A DNA stretch of 64,000 bases from Hymenobacter radiodurans (GCF_004355185.1 NZ_CP037922.1:4620001-4684000), one strand, 5' to 3'; shown: positions 18,798 to 28,177, numbered from the stretch's first letter. The notes: generated by a model not told the origin, from the letters alone. Made by a program: numbers and translations.

Positions 18798-19898
18798 TCA
18801 GGGTGCAGTAGCGCTCCGGCCCGCGTACCAGCGGCGGCGAAACCAGAAAGCCACGTTGACCAAGGCAATCAGAGCTGGCACTTCAATAAGCGGCCCGATG
18901 ACGCCGGCAAAAGCCTGACCCGAGTTCAGGCCAAACACGCCAATGGCCACGGCAATAGCGAGTTCGAAGTTGTTGCCGGTAGCGGTGAAGGCAATGGAAG
19001 CATTTTCGGCATAATCGGCCCCCAGCCACTTACCGGCCGCAAAACTGAGCACAAACATGATACCGAAGTACAAGGCCAGCGGCAGGGCAATGCGCAACAC
19101 ATCCAGCGGAATGCGCACAATCAGCTCGCCTTTCAGACTAAACATGACCACAATAGTCAACAGCAAGGCAATGAGCGTAATGGGGCTGACAGCGGGGATA
19201 AATACCTGCTCGTACCAGGCATCGCCCTTGAGCTGACGCAGCACCAGGCGCGACAAAAAGCCCCCCACGAACGGTATGCCGAGATATATGAGCACACTCT
19301 GGCCAATGTCCCAGATACTAATGTTCACAGCGTAGCCTTTCAGCCCGAAATACGGCGGCAGCACAGTAATAAACAGCCACGCCAGCACCGAGTAGAAAAG
19401 CACCTGAAAAATGGAGTTCAGCGCCACCAAACCGGCCGCGTACTCTCGACTGCCGTCGGCTAAGTCGTTCCACACCAGTACCATGGCTATGCAGCGGGCA
19501 ATGCCAATCAGAATCAGGCCAATCATATATTCTGGCTTATCAGGCAAAAGCCAGATGGCCAGAAAAAACATGAGCAGCGGCCCAATAATCCAGTTCAGCA
19601 CCAACGACAAGCCGATGATGCGGGTGTTCCTGAAAACCGTGGGCAGTTGCTCATATTTCACCTTGGCTAGGGGCGGATACATCATCAGGATGAGACCGAT
19701 GGCCAGCGGCACGTTCACCGTGCCTACCGAAAAATAGTTCACCGCACGCTCCACGCCCCGCACAAAGTAGCCCAGCGCCACGCCCACCCCCATGGCCAGG
19801 AATATCCAGAGCGTTAGACCTCTATTGAGGCCGGAAAGCTTTTTACGGGCTACCGCTTGGGGCACAGGGGTTGGAAAAGCTGGGTGCGTTGAGTTCAT
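18798..19898 (-). CDS. acr3: Arsenite efflux permease Acr3
   Basis: 366 residues, about ten membrane helices. Hallmarks: [21 protein letters not shown], the region [21 protein letters not shown], the conserved cysteine in [16 protein letters not shown], and the helix [15 protein letters not shown] near the C-terminus. The family exports As(III), and sometimes Sb(III), as a proton antiporter in the inner membrane. It lies between arsI and arsC in a single-strand operon. Confidence 0.93.
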   Translation of the reverse strand: MNSTHPAFPTPVPQAVARKKLSGLNRGLTLWIFLAMGVGVALGYFVRGVERAVNYFSVGTVNVPLAIGLILMMYPPLAKVKYEQLPTVFRNTRIIGLSLVLNWIIGPLLMFFLAIWLLPDKPEYMIGLILIGIARCIAMVLVWNDLADGSREYAAGLVALNSIFQVLFYSVLAWLFITVLPPYFGLKGYAVNISIWDIGQSVLIYLGIPFVGGFLSRLVLRQLKGDAWYEQVFIPAVSPITLIALLLTIVVMFSLKGELIVRIPLDVLRIALPLALYFGIMFVLSFAAGKWLGADYAENASIAFTATGNNFELAIAVAIGVFGLNSGQAFAGVIGPLIEVPALIALVNVAFWFRRRWYAGRSATAP

Positions 19899-19922
19899 GC
19901 GGTGACATTGTTCAGAAGTTCA

Positions 19923-19967
19923 GAAAAAGCCCCCTAGGATCAACTAACCGAAACTAGGGGCATTTTT
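19923..19967 (-). terminator. Intercistronic hairpin between arsI and acr3
   Basis: AAAAAGCCCCCTAG can pair with CTAGGGGCATTTTT around a 16-base loop, 2 bases after the arsI stop on the minus strand. One mismatch lies in the A/T part. It could attenuate readthrough into acr3 and so lower efflux-pump expression relative to arsRI. Confidence 0.6.
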
Positions 19968-19968
19968 C

Positions 19969-20550
19969 CTAGCAGCAACCGCCGCCGGGCGTGCACGCGG
20001 CAGCGGTAGTATTTGCCGGCGTAGCGTCTACCAGCGTGAAAGCCATGGGCGCGGTAGTTAGAACCTCTTCGGCTACCGGCGCGGCTTTGGCGGCCGGCGC
20101 GATGCAGCACTGGCCATTGCTACCGTTGGCTTGGTCGTATTCGTGTTGGTAGCGCGGGTCGTTGAATTCGGCGTCTTCGTGGAAGTAATACACTTCCCAT
20201 TCCACGCCATCGGGGTCGTTTACCCAAAACTTGTCCTGCTTGGCGTAGCAGCAGCTGGTGCCCATTTCTTCGCGGGGCAGCAGGCCAGTTTTGCGCGCTA
20301 CTTCCAGGCGTTGCTCCATCTCCTGTACTGTTTCGACCTGAAAGCCCAAGTGGCCGAAATTGCTGGCCACACGGTCGGGGTTTTCGACGAAGGAAATAAT
20401 CAGCGAGGGCTTATCGAGAACGTATTTGGCATAGCCACGCCGAATTTTGGCGGCTGGTTGCCCGAAGAAAGCCGTGTAAAAATTGACCGTAGCGGTCAGG
20501 TCCGACACGTACAGCGAGACGTGCATGCGGGGAAAAACAGCAGTTTCCAT
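19969..20550 (-). CDS. arsI: ArsI family C-As lyase-like protein with Cys-rich tail
   Basis: 193 residues from ATG 20550 (a longer frame at 20592 overlaps the regulator). VOC fold with MHVSLYVSDLTATVNFYTAFFG, FGHLGFQVET, and the vicinal thiol site TSCCYAKQDKFWV followed by DPDGVEWEVYYF. ArsI demethylates trivalent methylarsenicals in the cytosol; CadI relatives bind cadmium. Unlike the second copy it has an extension with NGQCCIAP and a terminal GGGCC, which could bind extra thiophilic metal. Located 32 bp after arsR. Confidence 0.85.
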   Translation of the reverse strand: METAVFPRMHVSLYVSDLTATVNFYTAFFGQPAAKIRRGYAKYVLDKPSLIISFVENPDRVASNFGHLGFQVETVQEMEQRLEVARKTGLLPREEMGTSCCYAKQDKFWVNDPDGVEWEVYYFHEDAEFNDPRYQHEYDQANGSNGQCCIAPAAKAAPVAEEVLTTAPMAFTLVDATPANTTAAACTPGGGCC

Positions 20551-20582
20551 GAGTGCAGAAAGATGGAGAGGTGAAAGAAAAA

Positions 20583-20930
20583 TTAGCAGCAAGTGCTACC
20601 CGGGGCACAGCTATCCATAGCCGTCGACTCGACGAAGAAGGCCGTAAACTGCTGATGCACGTGGCGTAGCAATTCCGTATTGAGGCAGTAGCAAACCGTA
20701 AGACCATCAATCTCGCCCCGAATAAGGTCCAGCGCCTTTAGCTCTTGCAAGTGCTGCGAAACGGTGGTGCGGGAAAGCGGTAATTCCGCCGCGATGTCGC
20801 CAGAAATGCAGGTTTTCTTTGAAGCCAGCAACTGAATGATAGCCACCCGTGCCGGATGCGCGAGTGCTTTGGCTACACGAGCTAGTTGCTGCTGTTCCTC
20901 AGTAAAAGCGGTGGTTTTGGCGTAAGTCAT
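20583..20930 (-). CDS. arsR: ArsR family metalloregulator
   Basis: 115 residues from ATG 20930 (an in-frame start at 20966 adds 12 residues). Winged helix: [48 protein letters not shown]. Cysteine clusters occur at KTCISG, at VCYCLN and at the extreme C-terminus (SCAPGSTCC), fitting a trithiol As(III)-responsive repressor of the C-terminal-site type. First gene of the minus-strand arsenic operon; it probably represses the promoter in the AT-rich region just upstream. Confidence 0.9.
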   Translation of the reverse strand: MTYAKTTAFTEEQQQLARVAKALAHPARVAIIQLLASKKTCISGDIAAELPLSRTTVSQHLQELKALDLIRGEIDGLTVCYCLNTELLRHVHQQFTAFFVESTAMDSCAPGSTCC

Positions 20931-21053
20931 AAACAAACCATGAAGTATGACGCAAATATACGACATAGTATGACATATGTATACGCCATAGATATTTTTT
21001 ATCTATGCTTGCCTGTTCTTTGGCCGAATTAAGCTGAAAGAATATGTCCTCCG
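20931..21053 (-). promoter_or_regulatory. Candidate ars operon promoter/operator
   Basis: AT-rich 123-bp gap between arsR and rlmI. It holds overlapping palindromes CATAGTATG and CATATG at about 20965-20982 and an A/T tract ATATTTTTTATCT. These are plausible ArsR-binding and promoter elements but no consensus proves them. Confidence 0.4.
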
Positions 21054-22298
21054 CTACTCCACCGCCAGCACCAGACCCTTCAGGTATTCCCCTTCCGGGT
21101 GGAATAAGCTTACCGGATGATCCGCGGGCTGCGTAAGGTGATGAAGCACCCGCACCTGCCGGCCTGCTTCAATGGCCGCCGCCAGCACTGCCCCTTGAAA
21201 CAGCTCACGACTAACCACTTGTGAGCAGCTGAACGTAAATAAAATGCCCCCCGGCGCGATACGACGCAGGCCCGCCGCGTTCAGACGCTTGTAGCCCATC
21301 AGGGCATTGTGCCGGGCGGAGAGATGCTTGGCAAAAGCCGGTGGGTCGAGCACGATGAGGTCGTATTGCTCCTCGCTGGCTTTCATAAAGGTGAATACAT
21401 CCTGGGCATAGGCCGCGTGCTTGTCTTCCAAGCCTGTGAGGGCCGCGTTGCGCTCAGTCAGTTCGATGGCGCGCTTGGAGCTATCCACGGAGTGCACCAG
21501 CGTGGCGCCGGCTTGCAGCGCGTACACCGAAAAGCCCCCCGTGTAGCAAAACGTATTCAGTACGCGCCGGCCAGCCGAGTAGCGGGCTAGCAGGTCGCGG
21601 TTGTCGCGCTGGTCGATGAAAAAGCCCGTTTTCTGCCCTGTTTCCCAATCTACGGCAAAGGGATGCGCGTTTTCGTGTACCAAGTGCTCGGTGCCGGTAG
21701 AGCTGCCCAACAGGTAGCCATTCTTTGCCTCAGGGGCGGCTTTGGTGGGTACGGTTTCAGCGCTCTTATCGTAGATGGCTCGTAGCTTATCGCCCAATAC
21801 CACCTTCAAGGCATCTGCAATTTGCGGGCGAGCTAGGTACATGCCAGCACTGTGCGCTTGCAGCACGGCTACGTCGCCGTACACGTCCACAATCAGGCCC
21901 GGCAGCCCATCGCCCTCCGCGTGGATCAAGCGATACACATCGGTTGTGTGGTTACTAGCAGCCTGGGGGGCTTTTTCAGAAGTCTCCTGCTCCGAATTTT
22001 CTCCCTGAGTTGTCAGTCCTAATCGCTGACGAAGTTGGTAGGCATTGCGCAGCTTGCCCTCCCAAAAGGCGGCATCCGGCTCCGTGGCTTCGGGGCCAAA
22101 GCCCAGCATACGCACGGCAATAGAGCCCGGCGCATAATGCCCTACGCCCAGCTGTTCCCCATTCGAAGCCTGCACTATCACTACCTCGCCTTCCTGCGGC
22201 TGGCCCTGCATGCGGGCAATGGCGCCCGAAAACACCCACGGGTGCAGGCGACGCAAGGATTGATCTTTACCAGGTTTGAGGGTGACGATGGCGGGCAT
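21054..22298 (-). CDS. Class I SAM-dependent rRNA methyltransferase, RlmI-like
   Basis: 414 residues from ATG 22298. An N-terminal PUA domain (MPAIVTLKPGKDQSLRRLHPWVFSGAI) is followed by the RlmI-specific region GLIVDVYGDVAVLQAHSAGM and a Rossmann methyltransferase domain with NTFCYTGGFSVYALQAGA, VDSSKRAIEL and DLIVLDPPAFAKH. The family makes m5C in 23S rRNA. A linker (ENSEQETSEKAPQAASNHT) between PUA and catalytic parts is rich in polar residues. Its minus-strand promoter box is likely at 22329-22336. Confidence 0.88.
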   Translation of the reverse strand: MPAIVTLKPGKDQSLRRLHPWVFSGAIARMQGQPQEGEVVIVQASNGEQLGVGHYAPGSIAVRMLGFGPEATEPDAAFWEGKLRNAYQLRQRLGLTTQGENSEQETSEKAPQAASNHTTDVYRLIHAEGDGLPGLIVDVYGDVAVLQAHSAGMYLARPQIADALKVVLGDKLRAIYDKSAETVPTKAAPEAKNGYLLGSSTGTEHLVHENAHPFAVDWETGQKTGFFIDQRDNRDLLARYSAGRRVLNTFCYTGGFSVYALQAGATLVHSVDSSKRAIELTERNAALTGLEDKHAAYAQDVFTFMKASEEQYDLIVLDPPAFAKHLSARHNALMGYKRLNAAGLRRIAPGGILFTFSCSQVVSRELFQGAVLAAAIEAGRQVRVLHHLTQPADHPVSLFHPEGEYLKGLVLAVE

Positions 22299-22328
22299 GG
22301 CGGCGAGGAATAAAAGGGAACTGGGGGG

Positions 22329-22336
22329 CAAAAGTA
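22329..22336 (-). promoter_or_regulatory. Candidate -7 box (TACTTTTG) for the RlmI-like gene
   Basis: On the minus strand TACTTTTG matches the Bacteroidota TAnnTTTG box, 30 bases before the ATG at 22298. It is fused to a C6 run (GCCCCCCAG), so here the G6C motif overlaps a promoter. Confidence 0.5.
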
Positions 22337-22353
22337 CGCCAATCCCCGCCCCT

Positions 22354-22794
22354 TCACCGAAATAGCCGACGATAAATCGGTTTGCGCCAGGCAAACTGCG
22401 CCCACATCACCGGATACAGCAGCGCATCCAGCAACGGCGAAACCGTCCGAAATTCTATGGCATCAATAATAACTGTGCCACCCTCGGGGCTGGGTTGCAT
22501 CAGGTGGCGGTGGCGCCAGAATCGTAAGGGGCCAGGTAATTTTTGGCCTTCATCCACAAAAAAATGGGTGCCATTCGGCAATACGCCGTCGTCGGTAATC
22601 AGGCTGGTCCAGCGCTGGCTGATGGGGCCCACTCGCAGTTCAATCTCCACTTGGTCGCCTCGGCGGCTGCCGTCGAAGCGGTGCAGGCGCATCTGAGGGA
22701 AAGGTGGTGCCAGTTGCAGAAATAAGTCGCGGGTGAAACCAGCCATGACCTGAGCGGGCGGCTGGGCTACGCGCGTGCGGAGAGTGAGGTGCAT
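22354..22794 (-). CDS. SRPBCC-superfamily ligand-binding protein
   Basis: 146 residues from ATG 22794. It begins MHLTLRTRVAQPPAQVMAGF, then VEIELRVGPISQRWTSLITDDG, FVDEGQKLPGPLRFWRHRHLM and a C-terminal helix with WAQFAWRKPIYRRLF. This matches the START/SRPBCC cyclase-dehydrase-like proteins of Bacteroidota. No catalytic residues can be assigned. It lies 55 bp upstream of rlmI on the same strand. Confidence 0.7.
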   Translation of the reverse strand: MHLTLRTRVAQPPAQVMAGFTRDLFLQLAPPFPQMRLHRFDGSRRGDQVEIELRVGPISQRWTSLITDDGVLPNGTHFFVDEGQKLPGPLRFWRHRHLMQPSPEGGTVIIDAIEFRTVSPLLDALLYPVMWAQFAWRKPIYRRLFR

Positions 22795-22939
22795 AGCAGC
22801 AAACAGCGGGAGGCAAGCGTAGGTTATGAAGCGCCCCTTCAACTGCTCTCAAGTCTATTCGGGCTAATTGAACGCTTGTGCTTTCAATTAGCAATTTTTT
22901 TATCTTCCCCGGCTTCTAATCCTCGTTCAACATTCGTGC

Positions 22940-24358
22940 ATGGACAAACCCACTAGGCCGGCTAGTGCTTCCGGCCCTACCTTAATCCGTGCAGTGGGGT
23001 TACTTACCGGCACCCTTCTCGTGGCAGGTGTGGTGATTGGCTCTGGGGTGTTCAAAAAGATTGTGCCTTTGGCGCAGAGTGGCCTTAGTGAAGCTTGGAT
23101 ATTGGCTGCCTGGGTACTGGCAGGCCTCATTACCATATGCGGGGCTCTCAACCTAGCCGGTTTATCCTCTCTCACGGAAGAGTCGGGGGGCATTTATGAA
23201 TACCTGCGGCTCTCGTTTGGGAATTTTGCTTCCTTCCTGTTTGGGTGGAGCGACTTTACCATTATCGGTACTGCCTCCGTGGCCGCGCTGGCTTTCATCT
23301 TTGCGCAAACCATTAATACACTGCTGCCGCTGCCAAACCCATTACAGCACTTGGCACAAGTATCCATCGGCCAGTTCATTTATCCTTTCGCCGACTCAGG
23401 AATAAAGATTCTAGCCATTGGCACCATCGTCGCTCTGACGTGGGTAAACTACCGCGGGGTGGCCGGCAGTGGCAAGCTCAGCAATGTATTCACGGCGGCC
23501 AAAATCATGGGTATTCTGCTGCTCATCATCTTGGGGCTATTTATGGCTACCCCATCAACTCCGACGCCACCCCCGTTGCCCAACCTCAACACGGGTACAG
23601 TGGCGAGCACGCCTTTTTTCAATGCCTTTTTCGGGGCGTTACTCAGCGTATTCTGGGCTTACGATGGCTGGATGGACCTTTCTTTCGTTACGGGGGAGGT
23701 AAAGAATCCGCGGCGCAATGTGCCGCGAGCCATTCTGTTTGGGGTAAGTATCGCCATCGGGCTGTATATATTGGTCAACTATGCCTACCTGCGGGTATTA
23801 TCTTTGCCGGCGCTGGCGGCAGTGAGTTCCAATGAGATAGGAGCGGCAGTGGTAGCCGAGGCTATACTGGGAAAGACCGGCAAAACGTGGATTCTGGTTT
23901 TAATTATGATCAGCGTATTCGGGTCCCTGAATACCGTACTGCTTTCCCACAGTCGCGTTTACTTCCGCATGGCGCAGGAGCGTTTCTTCTTCGCTCAAGC
24001 CAGGGCAGTGCATCCGCGCTACCGGACACCCCACGTGGCACTGCTGTACACCTGCGCGTGGAGTTGCCTGCTGGTTCTTTCCGGCACCTTCGATCGGCTG
24101 ACCGACTTAGTTATCTTCGGCAATTTCCTTTTCTATGGCCTACTAGCAGTGGCAGTGCTGAAGCTGAAGCGCCAAGGCAAAATAACAGTGCACGTAACTG
24201 GCTATCCTGTTATTCAGTTCATCATCTTGCTGTTTGCCCTGGCTTTGACTGTGAACACCATCGTTACCCAACCTCAGCAGTCCCTCATGGGCCTGGCCCT
24301 GATGCTGACGAGTGTGCCGTTCTACTTTTACTTTAAAAGGAAGGAAGCCAAAGCCTAA
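22940..24358 (+). CDS. APC superfamily amino acid permease
   Basis: 472 residues, about twelve membrane helices. Helix 1 carries the unwound substrate motif GVVIGSGVFK; helix 6 the VFWAYDGWMDLSFVTGEVKNPRRNVPRAI region typical of LAT/APC carriers. Expected role: inner-membrane amino acid uptake or exchange. The gene is alone on the plus strand between divergent and unrelated neighbours, so no substrate is suggested. Confidence 0.9.
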   Translation: MDKPTRPASASGPTLIRAVGLLTGTLLVAGVVIGSGVFKKIVPLAQSGLSEAWILAAWVLAGLITICGALNLAGLSSLTEESGGIYEYLRLSFGNFASFLFGWSDFTIIGTASVAALAFIFAQTINTLLPLPNPLQHLAQVSIGQFIYPFADSGIKILAIGTIVALTWVNYRGVAGSGKLSNVFTAAKIMGILLLIILGLFMATPSTPTPPPLPNLNTGTVASTPFFNAFFGALLSVFWAYDGWMDLSFVTGEVKNPRRNVPRAILFGVSIAIGLYILVNYAYLRVLSLPALAAVSSNEIGAAVVAEAILGKTGKTWILVLIMISVFGSLNTVLLSHSRVYFRMAQERFFFAQARAVHPRYRTPHVALLYTCAWSCLLVLSGTFDRLTDLVIFGNFLFYGLLAVAVLKLKRQGKITVHVTGYPVIQFIILLFALALTVNTIVTQPQQSLMGLALMLTSVPFYFYFKRKEAKA

Positions 24359-24429
24359 AAAACGAATGTATTGCACCTTGGGGGGCAATTTTCATGACAG
24401 CCGCTTCGCCCGCAACAACCTCTATCGCT

Positions 24430-24882
24430 ATGCTACACCTTATCCGGACCACCTCCGACAATCCCGATTTTCGGGCACTGGTACAACTACTCGACCACGA
24501 CTTGGGGGAACGCGACGGTGCCGACCATGCCTTTTATGCCCAGTTCAACAAAGTCGACGCCATTAAGCATGTGGTAGTCGCGTATCAGCAGGAAGTGCCG
24601 ATTGGGTGCGGGGCATTCAAGGAATTCAGCGGCGAGCTAGTGGAAATCAAGCGCATGTATGTACGGCCCGATTGGCGAGGTCATGAGGTTGCGGCCGCTA
24701 TTTTAGCGGAACTGGAGCGTTGGGCCGAGGAATTAAACTACAAAGGCTGCGTATTGGAAACAGGGATGAAACAACCCGAAGCCATACGACTTTACAACAG
24801 AAGCGGCTACCGGCGCATCCCCAATTACGGGCAGTACGCGGGCGTCGAGAACAGCGTCTGTATGCAAAAGGAGCTTCTGTAG
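24430..24882 (+). CDS. GNAT family N-acetyltransferase
   Basis: 150 residues from ATG 24430 (the frame is open from 24394). Acetyl-CoA binding motif A is present as KRMYVRPDWRGHEVAAAILAELERWA with motif B in EAIRLYNRSGYRRI. The Q/RxxGxG/A loop is altered (DWRGHEV). Substrate unknown. It follows the permease by 71 bp, separated by a lone G6C motif at 24379. Confidence 0.87.
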   Translation: MLHLIRTTSDNPDFRALVQLLDHDLGERDGADHAFYAQFNKVDAIKHVVVAYQQEVPIGCGAFKEFSGELVEIKRMYVRPDWRGHEVAAAILAELERWAEELNYKGCVLETGMKQPEAIRLYNRSGYRRIPNYGQYAGVENSVCMQKELL

Positions 24883-24895
24883 CTCCACAGCCAGC

Positions 24896-26425
24896 TTACT
24901 TTAGCTGCATGATGGCGGCCATAGTCTCTATGCCATCCCAAAGGTTACCCAAGCGAATATTCTCGTTTTCGGCGTGCTGATTGTTGTCGTAGTTGGCAAC
25001 GGGCACGGTGAGTGTGGTCGCATTTATTTTTTTGAACACGTGCAAGGGTAAGCTGCCGCCGGAGGTAGGCACCTGCACCACCGGCTGCGTGCTTGTACGT
25101 TGCACAGCGGCCACTACTTCCTGAGCGATGGGCAAATCCATGGAAGTGCGCTCGGCATTGTAGCCCGTGTGCGACGTCAGGCGCACAATGCGCGAATAGC
25201 GGGCGCGCTCGGCGTCGGTAGGCTCTTGGGTTGTCACGAAAAAGCCCTGGCGTCGAATGTGGCTGACCACTTTCGCTACCTGCCGCTCCCAATCATTGCC
25301 CAGCACAAGGCGCAGATCTAGCGTTGCCTCGGCAGTGGTAGGAATCACGTTGGCCGCCTGCGCCCCCACATTGGCACTGCGCATGCCGTTTATATTTAAG
25401 GAGGGCTGATTAATCAATTCATTCAAACTTTGCCCCCCTCCATCGGCTCGGGCAAAGCCTAGCTCCTGCTGTATCTGCGCGTCGAGGTTGGGCACACGGC
25501 TCAGGGCTTGCTGCTCCTTGGCGGTAAGCGGTGTTACGTCGTCGTAAAAGCCCGCGATGGTTACGCGGCCGGTACTATCTTTCATAGAAGCCAGCAACTG
25601 CGCCATCAGAAGTGCTGGATTGGGAGCCCAGTTGCCATAGTGACCGCTGTGCAAAGGCCGCTTCGGGCCGTACACGGTGAGGCCCAGATTCACGTCGCCG
25701 CGGGCCCCGAATACCACCTGCTTTTGCCCCGATTGATGCACAGGACCATCGCAAATAATCCAGAGGTCGGAGGCGAGCAGCGCGCGGTTGCTTTCCACAA
25801 TCTCGCTCAGGTGCGGAGAGCCTTTCTCTTCCTCCCCTTCGAAAAAGAATTTGATGTTGACGCCGGGCCGCTGCTTGCTTTGCACCAAGGCTTCATAGCC
25901 CGCTAAAATGGCCATCACTCCGGCCTTGTCATCGGAGCTGCTGCGGGCATATAGGCGCCAGTCGGGCTTGGATGTTTCGCCAGCCTGCATCAGCGGGATA
26001 AATTGCCCCCCTTGAGCCAAGGCGGCGCTGGTTAGCTGGGGCTTGAACGGACTCAGCCCGCTGGCCCACTGCGCGGCATTGACCGGCTGCCCATCGTAGT
26101 GCGCATAAAATACAATGGTGCGCTTGGCACCGGGCGTACGCACCTCGCCATACACCGCGGGTGGCACACCAGGCGTCTTCGCCTGCAATAGCTGCCCCTT
26201 GATGCCCCGCTTCTGCATCATACCCAAAATGAAGCGGGCCGTTTCGCGCAGATTGGCACTGTCCGCGGCCACGTTTGGGATGGCCAGAAACTGCATGTAC
26301 TCCGTCAGCAGCGGCAGTTCGTGGGTTTGGCGGTATCGCCGAACTTTTTGCACACCTGAATCGGGACCTGCGAATGCTGCTAGTGTCAAAAGCAAAAGCA
26401 GGCTAGCCGTATATCGTTTTTTCAT
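24896..26425 (-). CDS. Secreted M20 family dipeptidase/metallopeptidase
   Basis: 509 residues from ATG 26425 with a signal peptide (MKKRYTASLLLLLTLAAFA). Metal-site motifs in order: FYAHYDGQPV (His), SSDDKAGV (bridging Asp), FEGEEEKGS (catalytic Glu and ligand Glu), a later Asp in the WIICDGP region and the terminal NQHAENENI (His). This is the M20A peptidase family with dimerisation domain in the middle. Expected location periplasm. Divergent from the neighbouring beta-propeller gene. Confidence 0.9.
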   Translation of the reverse strand: MKKRYTASLLLLLTLAAFAGPDSGVQKVRRYRQTHELPLLTEYMQFLAIPNVAADSANLRETARFILGMMQKRGIKGQLLQAKTPGVPPAVYGEVRTPGAKRTIVFYAHYDGQPVNAAQWASGLSPFKPQLTSAALAQGGQFIPLMQAGETSKPDWRLYARSSSDDKAGVMAILAGYEALVQSKQRPGVNIKFFFEGEEEKGSPHLSEIVESNRALLASDLWIICDGPVHQSGQKQVVFGARGDVNLGLTVYGPKRPLHSGHYGNWAPNPALLMAQLLASMKDSTGRVTIAGFYDDVTPLTAKEQQALSRVPNLDAQIQQELGFARADGGGQSLNELINQPSLNINGMRSANVGAQAANVIPTTAEATLDLRLVLGNDWERQVAKVVSHIRRQGFFVTTQEPTDAERARYSRIVRLTSHTGYNAERTSMDLPIAQEVVAAVQRTSTQPVVQVPTSGGSLPLHVFKKINATTLTVPVANYDNNQHAENENIRLGNLWDGIETMAAIMQLK

Positions 26426-26536
26426 CTCAACAGCCGGGCACAAAGGGGGCGCAACCATGAACAAGGTAAGCGGCTCCGCGCAAAAAGCCATATTTCCTGA
26501 ACTAGCGTTACTTTCACTTTTCTTAGCCCTGATCTG

Positions 26537-27406
26537 ATGAACCGACTCCTCCTCCTTCTCTGCTGCCTTTTCCCTTCCCTGGCTTCGGCGCAGGTAGATA
26601 CCGACATTTATCTGGTGGACTTGTCGGTGAAAGGCAATACAGTAGTGCTATCTAAGCCACGCAACATTACGCCGCACAAAGGCTACGACAACCAGCCTTT
26701 TTTCCACCCTACGCTCCCGCTGCTTTACTACTCGTCCACTACTGACAGCAGCCGCACCGATCTGAAATCCTACAACTACAAAACGGCCCAAACGCAGCAG
26801 ATTACGGCTACGCGTGAGCGGGAATATTCGCCCCTACTCACGGCCGATCAACAGTTTCTCTCTTGCATTATTCAGCGCGACAACGGGCAACAGGATTTGG
26901 GCAAATACCCTCTGGCGGGCGGTCAACCTACCATTTTGGTGAACAACCTGAAAGTCGGCTACCATGTCTGGATTGATCAATCTCGCCTACTGGTATATGC
27001 GCTGGCAACGCCCAGCAGCGAGTTGCACTACTTAAATCTGGCCACTAAGAGCGACACGATTATCGCCCGCAACATTGGCCGCTCGCTGAAGCCGATACCT
27101 AATCAGCCTGCGCTCAGCTTCTTAGAGAAAACGCCGGAGGGCAAATGGCTAATCAAGCGGTTTGATACCAACACCAAGGCTATCACGCTTCTGGGGCCAG
27201 CACTGGAAGGATCGGAAGATTTGGCCTGGACGAAAAACGGCTTGATGCTGATGAGCAACGGGCAGCAGATTTATGCCTGCCGACCCGGGCACCGCGATGG
27301 CTGGAAGCCAGTGAAGATGGCCGGAACAGCGCCGGGCCTGAATAAAGCTAGTCGGCTGGCTGTTAATGCAGCTAATAATCAGCTGGCTGTGGTGGTCAGT
27401 GAATAA
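26537..27406 (+). CDS. Secreted TolB-like beta-propeller protein
   Basis: 289 residues with a signal peptide (MNRLLLLLCCLFPSLASAQ). Repeats of the PD40/TolB type: NITPHKGYDNQPFFHPTLPLLYYSS, EREYSPLLTADQQFLSC and LKPIPNQPALSFLEKTPEGKW. It looks like a short beta-propeller without an enzymatic domain. Function unknown; shares a 111-bp divergent region with the M20 peptidase. Confidence 0.72.
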   Translation: MNRLLLLLCCLFPSLASAQVDTDIYLVDLSVKGNTVVLSKPRNITPHKGYDNQPFFHPTLPLLYYSSTTDSSRTDLKSYNYKTAQTQQITATREREYSPLLTADQQFLSCIIQRDNGQQDLGKYPLAGGQPTILVNNLKVGYHVWIDQSRLLVYALATPSSELHYLNLATKSDTIIARNIGRSLKPIPNQPALSFLEKTPEGKWLIKRFDTNTKAITLLGPALEGSEDLAWTKNGLMLMSNGQQIYACRPGHRDGWKPVKMAGTAPGLNKASRLAVNAANNQLAVVVSE

Positions 27407-27421
27407 TCGTAGGCGCTAGCT

Positions 27422-27916
27422 TCAGCGGACCAGGTGCACGGCCTGGCTATAATGACGGACGTTCCACTCGGCACTCAGCGCGGGCAGGCGGCTCGAGCCA
27501 TCGGTAAGCCAGTGCAGAGCCGACTCAGAGTCGGTGAAATATTGGGCGTCGAAGCGGATTCCGGGTTGCACCAGATCGTGCAGCGCATCGATGGCCAGTT
27601 GATTATGCACCCGGAAGCTGTCAATTATCAGCACTAGCCGCTCGAGCGTGAGCGTCACCAATTCGGGCATCCAATGGTCGCCGAGCCATTCTTGGTCGGC
27701 TGGTGACAAGTCCGGCACGGTGTTCATATCAAGCAGCAGGTGGCGCACCTTCAAGGTTCGGATTAGGCCCAGCAGTTGCTGCGAGCTGGGTTGGAGCCCG
27801 TGCGTATCATGACCACTTGTCCATTCAAGGCGCAGTACACTAAGCACTTGATCGTATTGCAAACAGAAGTGGGGAATGCTGCGGATAATCACGGGAGAAA
27901 CCAGAGGATGTAGCAC
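27422..27916 (-). CDS. STAS/SpoIIAA-like hypothetical protein, paralogue of 979-1401
   Basis: 164 residues from a GTG at 27916. The order LSVLRLEWT strand, helix QQLLGLIRT, strand HLLLDMNTV, helix with SPADQEWLGDHW, strand RLVLIIDS and C-terminal YFTDSESALHWL mirrors the 979-1401 protein. No membrane segments. In many Hymenobacter-like genomes such proteins are numerous (impression, not checked). Function unknown. Confidence 0.58.
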   Translation of the reverse strand: MLHPLVSPVIIRSIPHFCLQYDQVLSVLRLEWTSGHDTHGLQPSSQQLLGLIRTLKVRHLLLDMNTVPDLSPADQEWLGDHWMPELVTLTLERLVLIIDSFRVHNQLAIDALHDLVQPGIRFDAQYFTDSESALHWLTDGSSRLPALSAEWNVRHYSQAVHLVR

Positions 27917-28177
27917 CGACCATCGCTGCTGCAGAGCAAGAGACAGAAATTGGGCCGAAAGAAATTATCACTGGCTTGGTCGGTATTTCAGCAGCATTCG
28001 TGGCTGTCAAATGGGCTTTTACTACCCTAAAAAGTAAAAAAGCCCCCCAATGAATAAATTTGCCTTGTTGTAGGCATAACGCGACAAAGCCCGCACTTTG
28101 TGGGTGCAGGCTAGCAAACAATGCTTTACTGGTTCAGCTATAGAAGCAGGAAGCGGAGTTAGGAAGAAAGATGCTTA

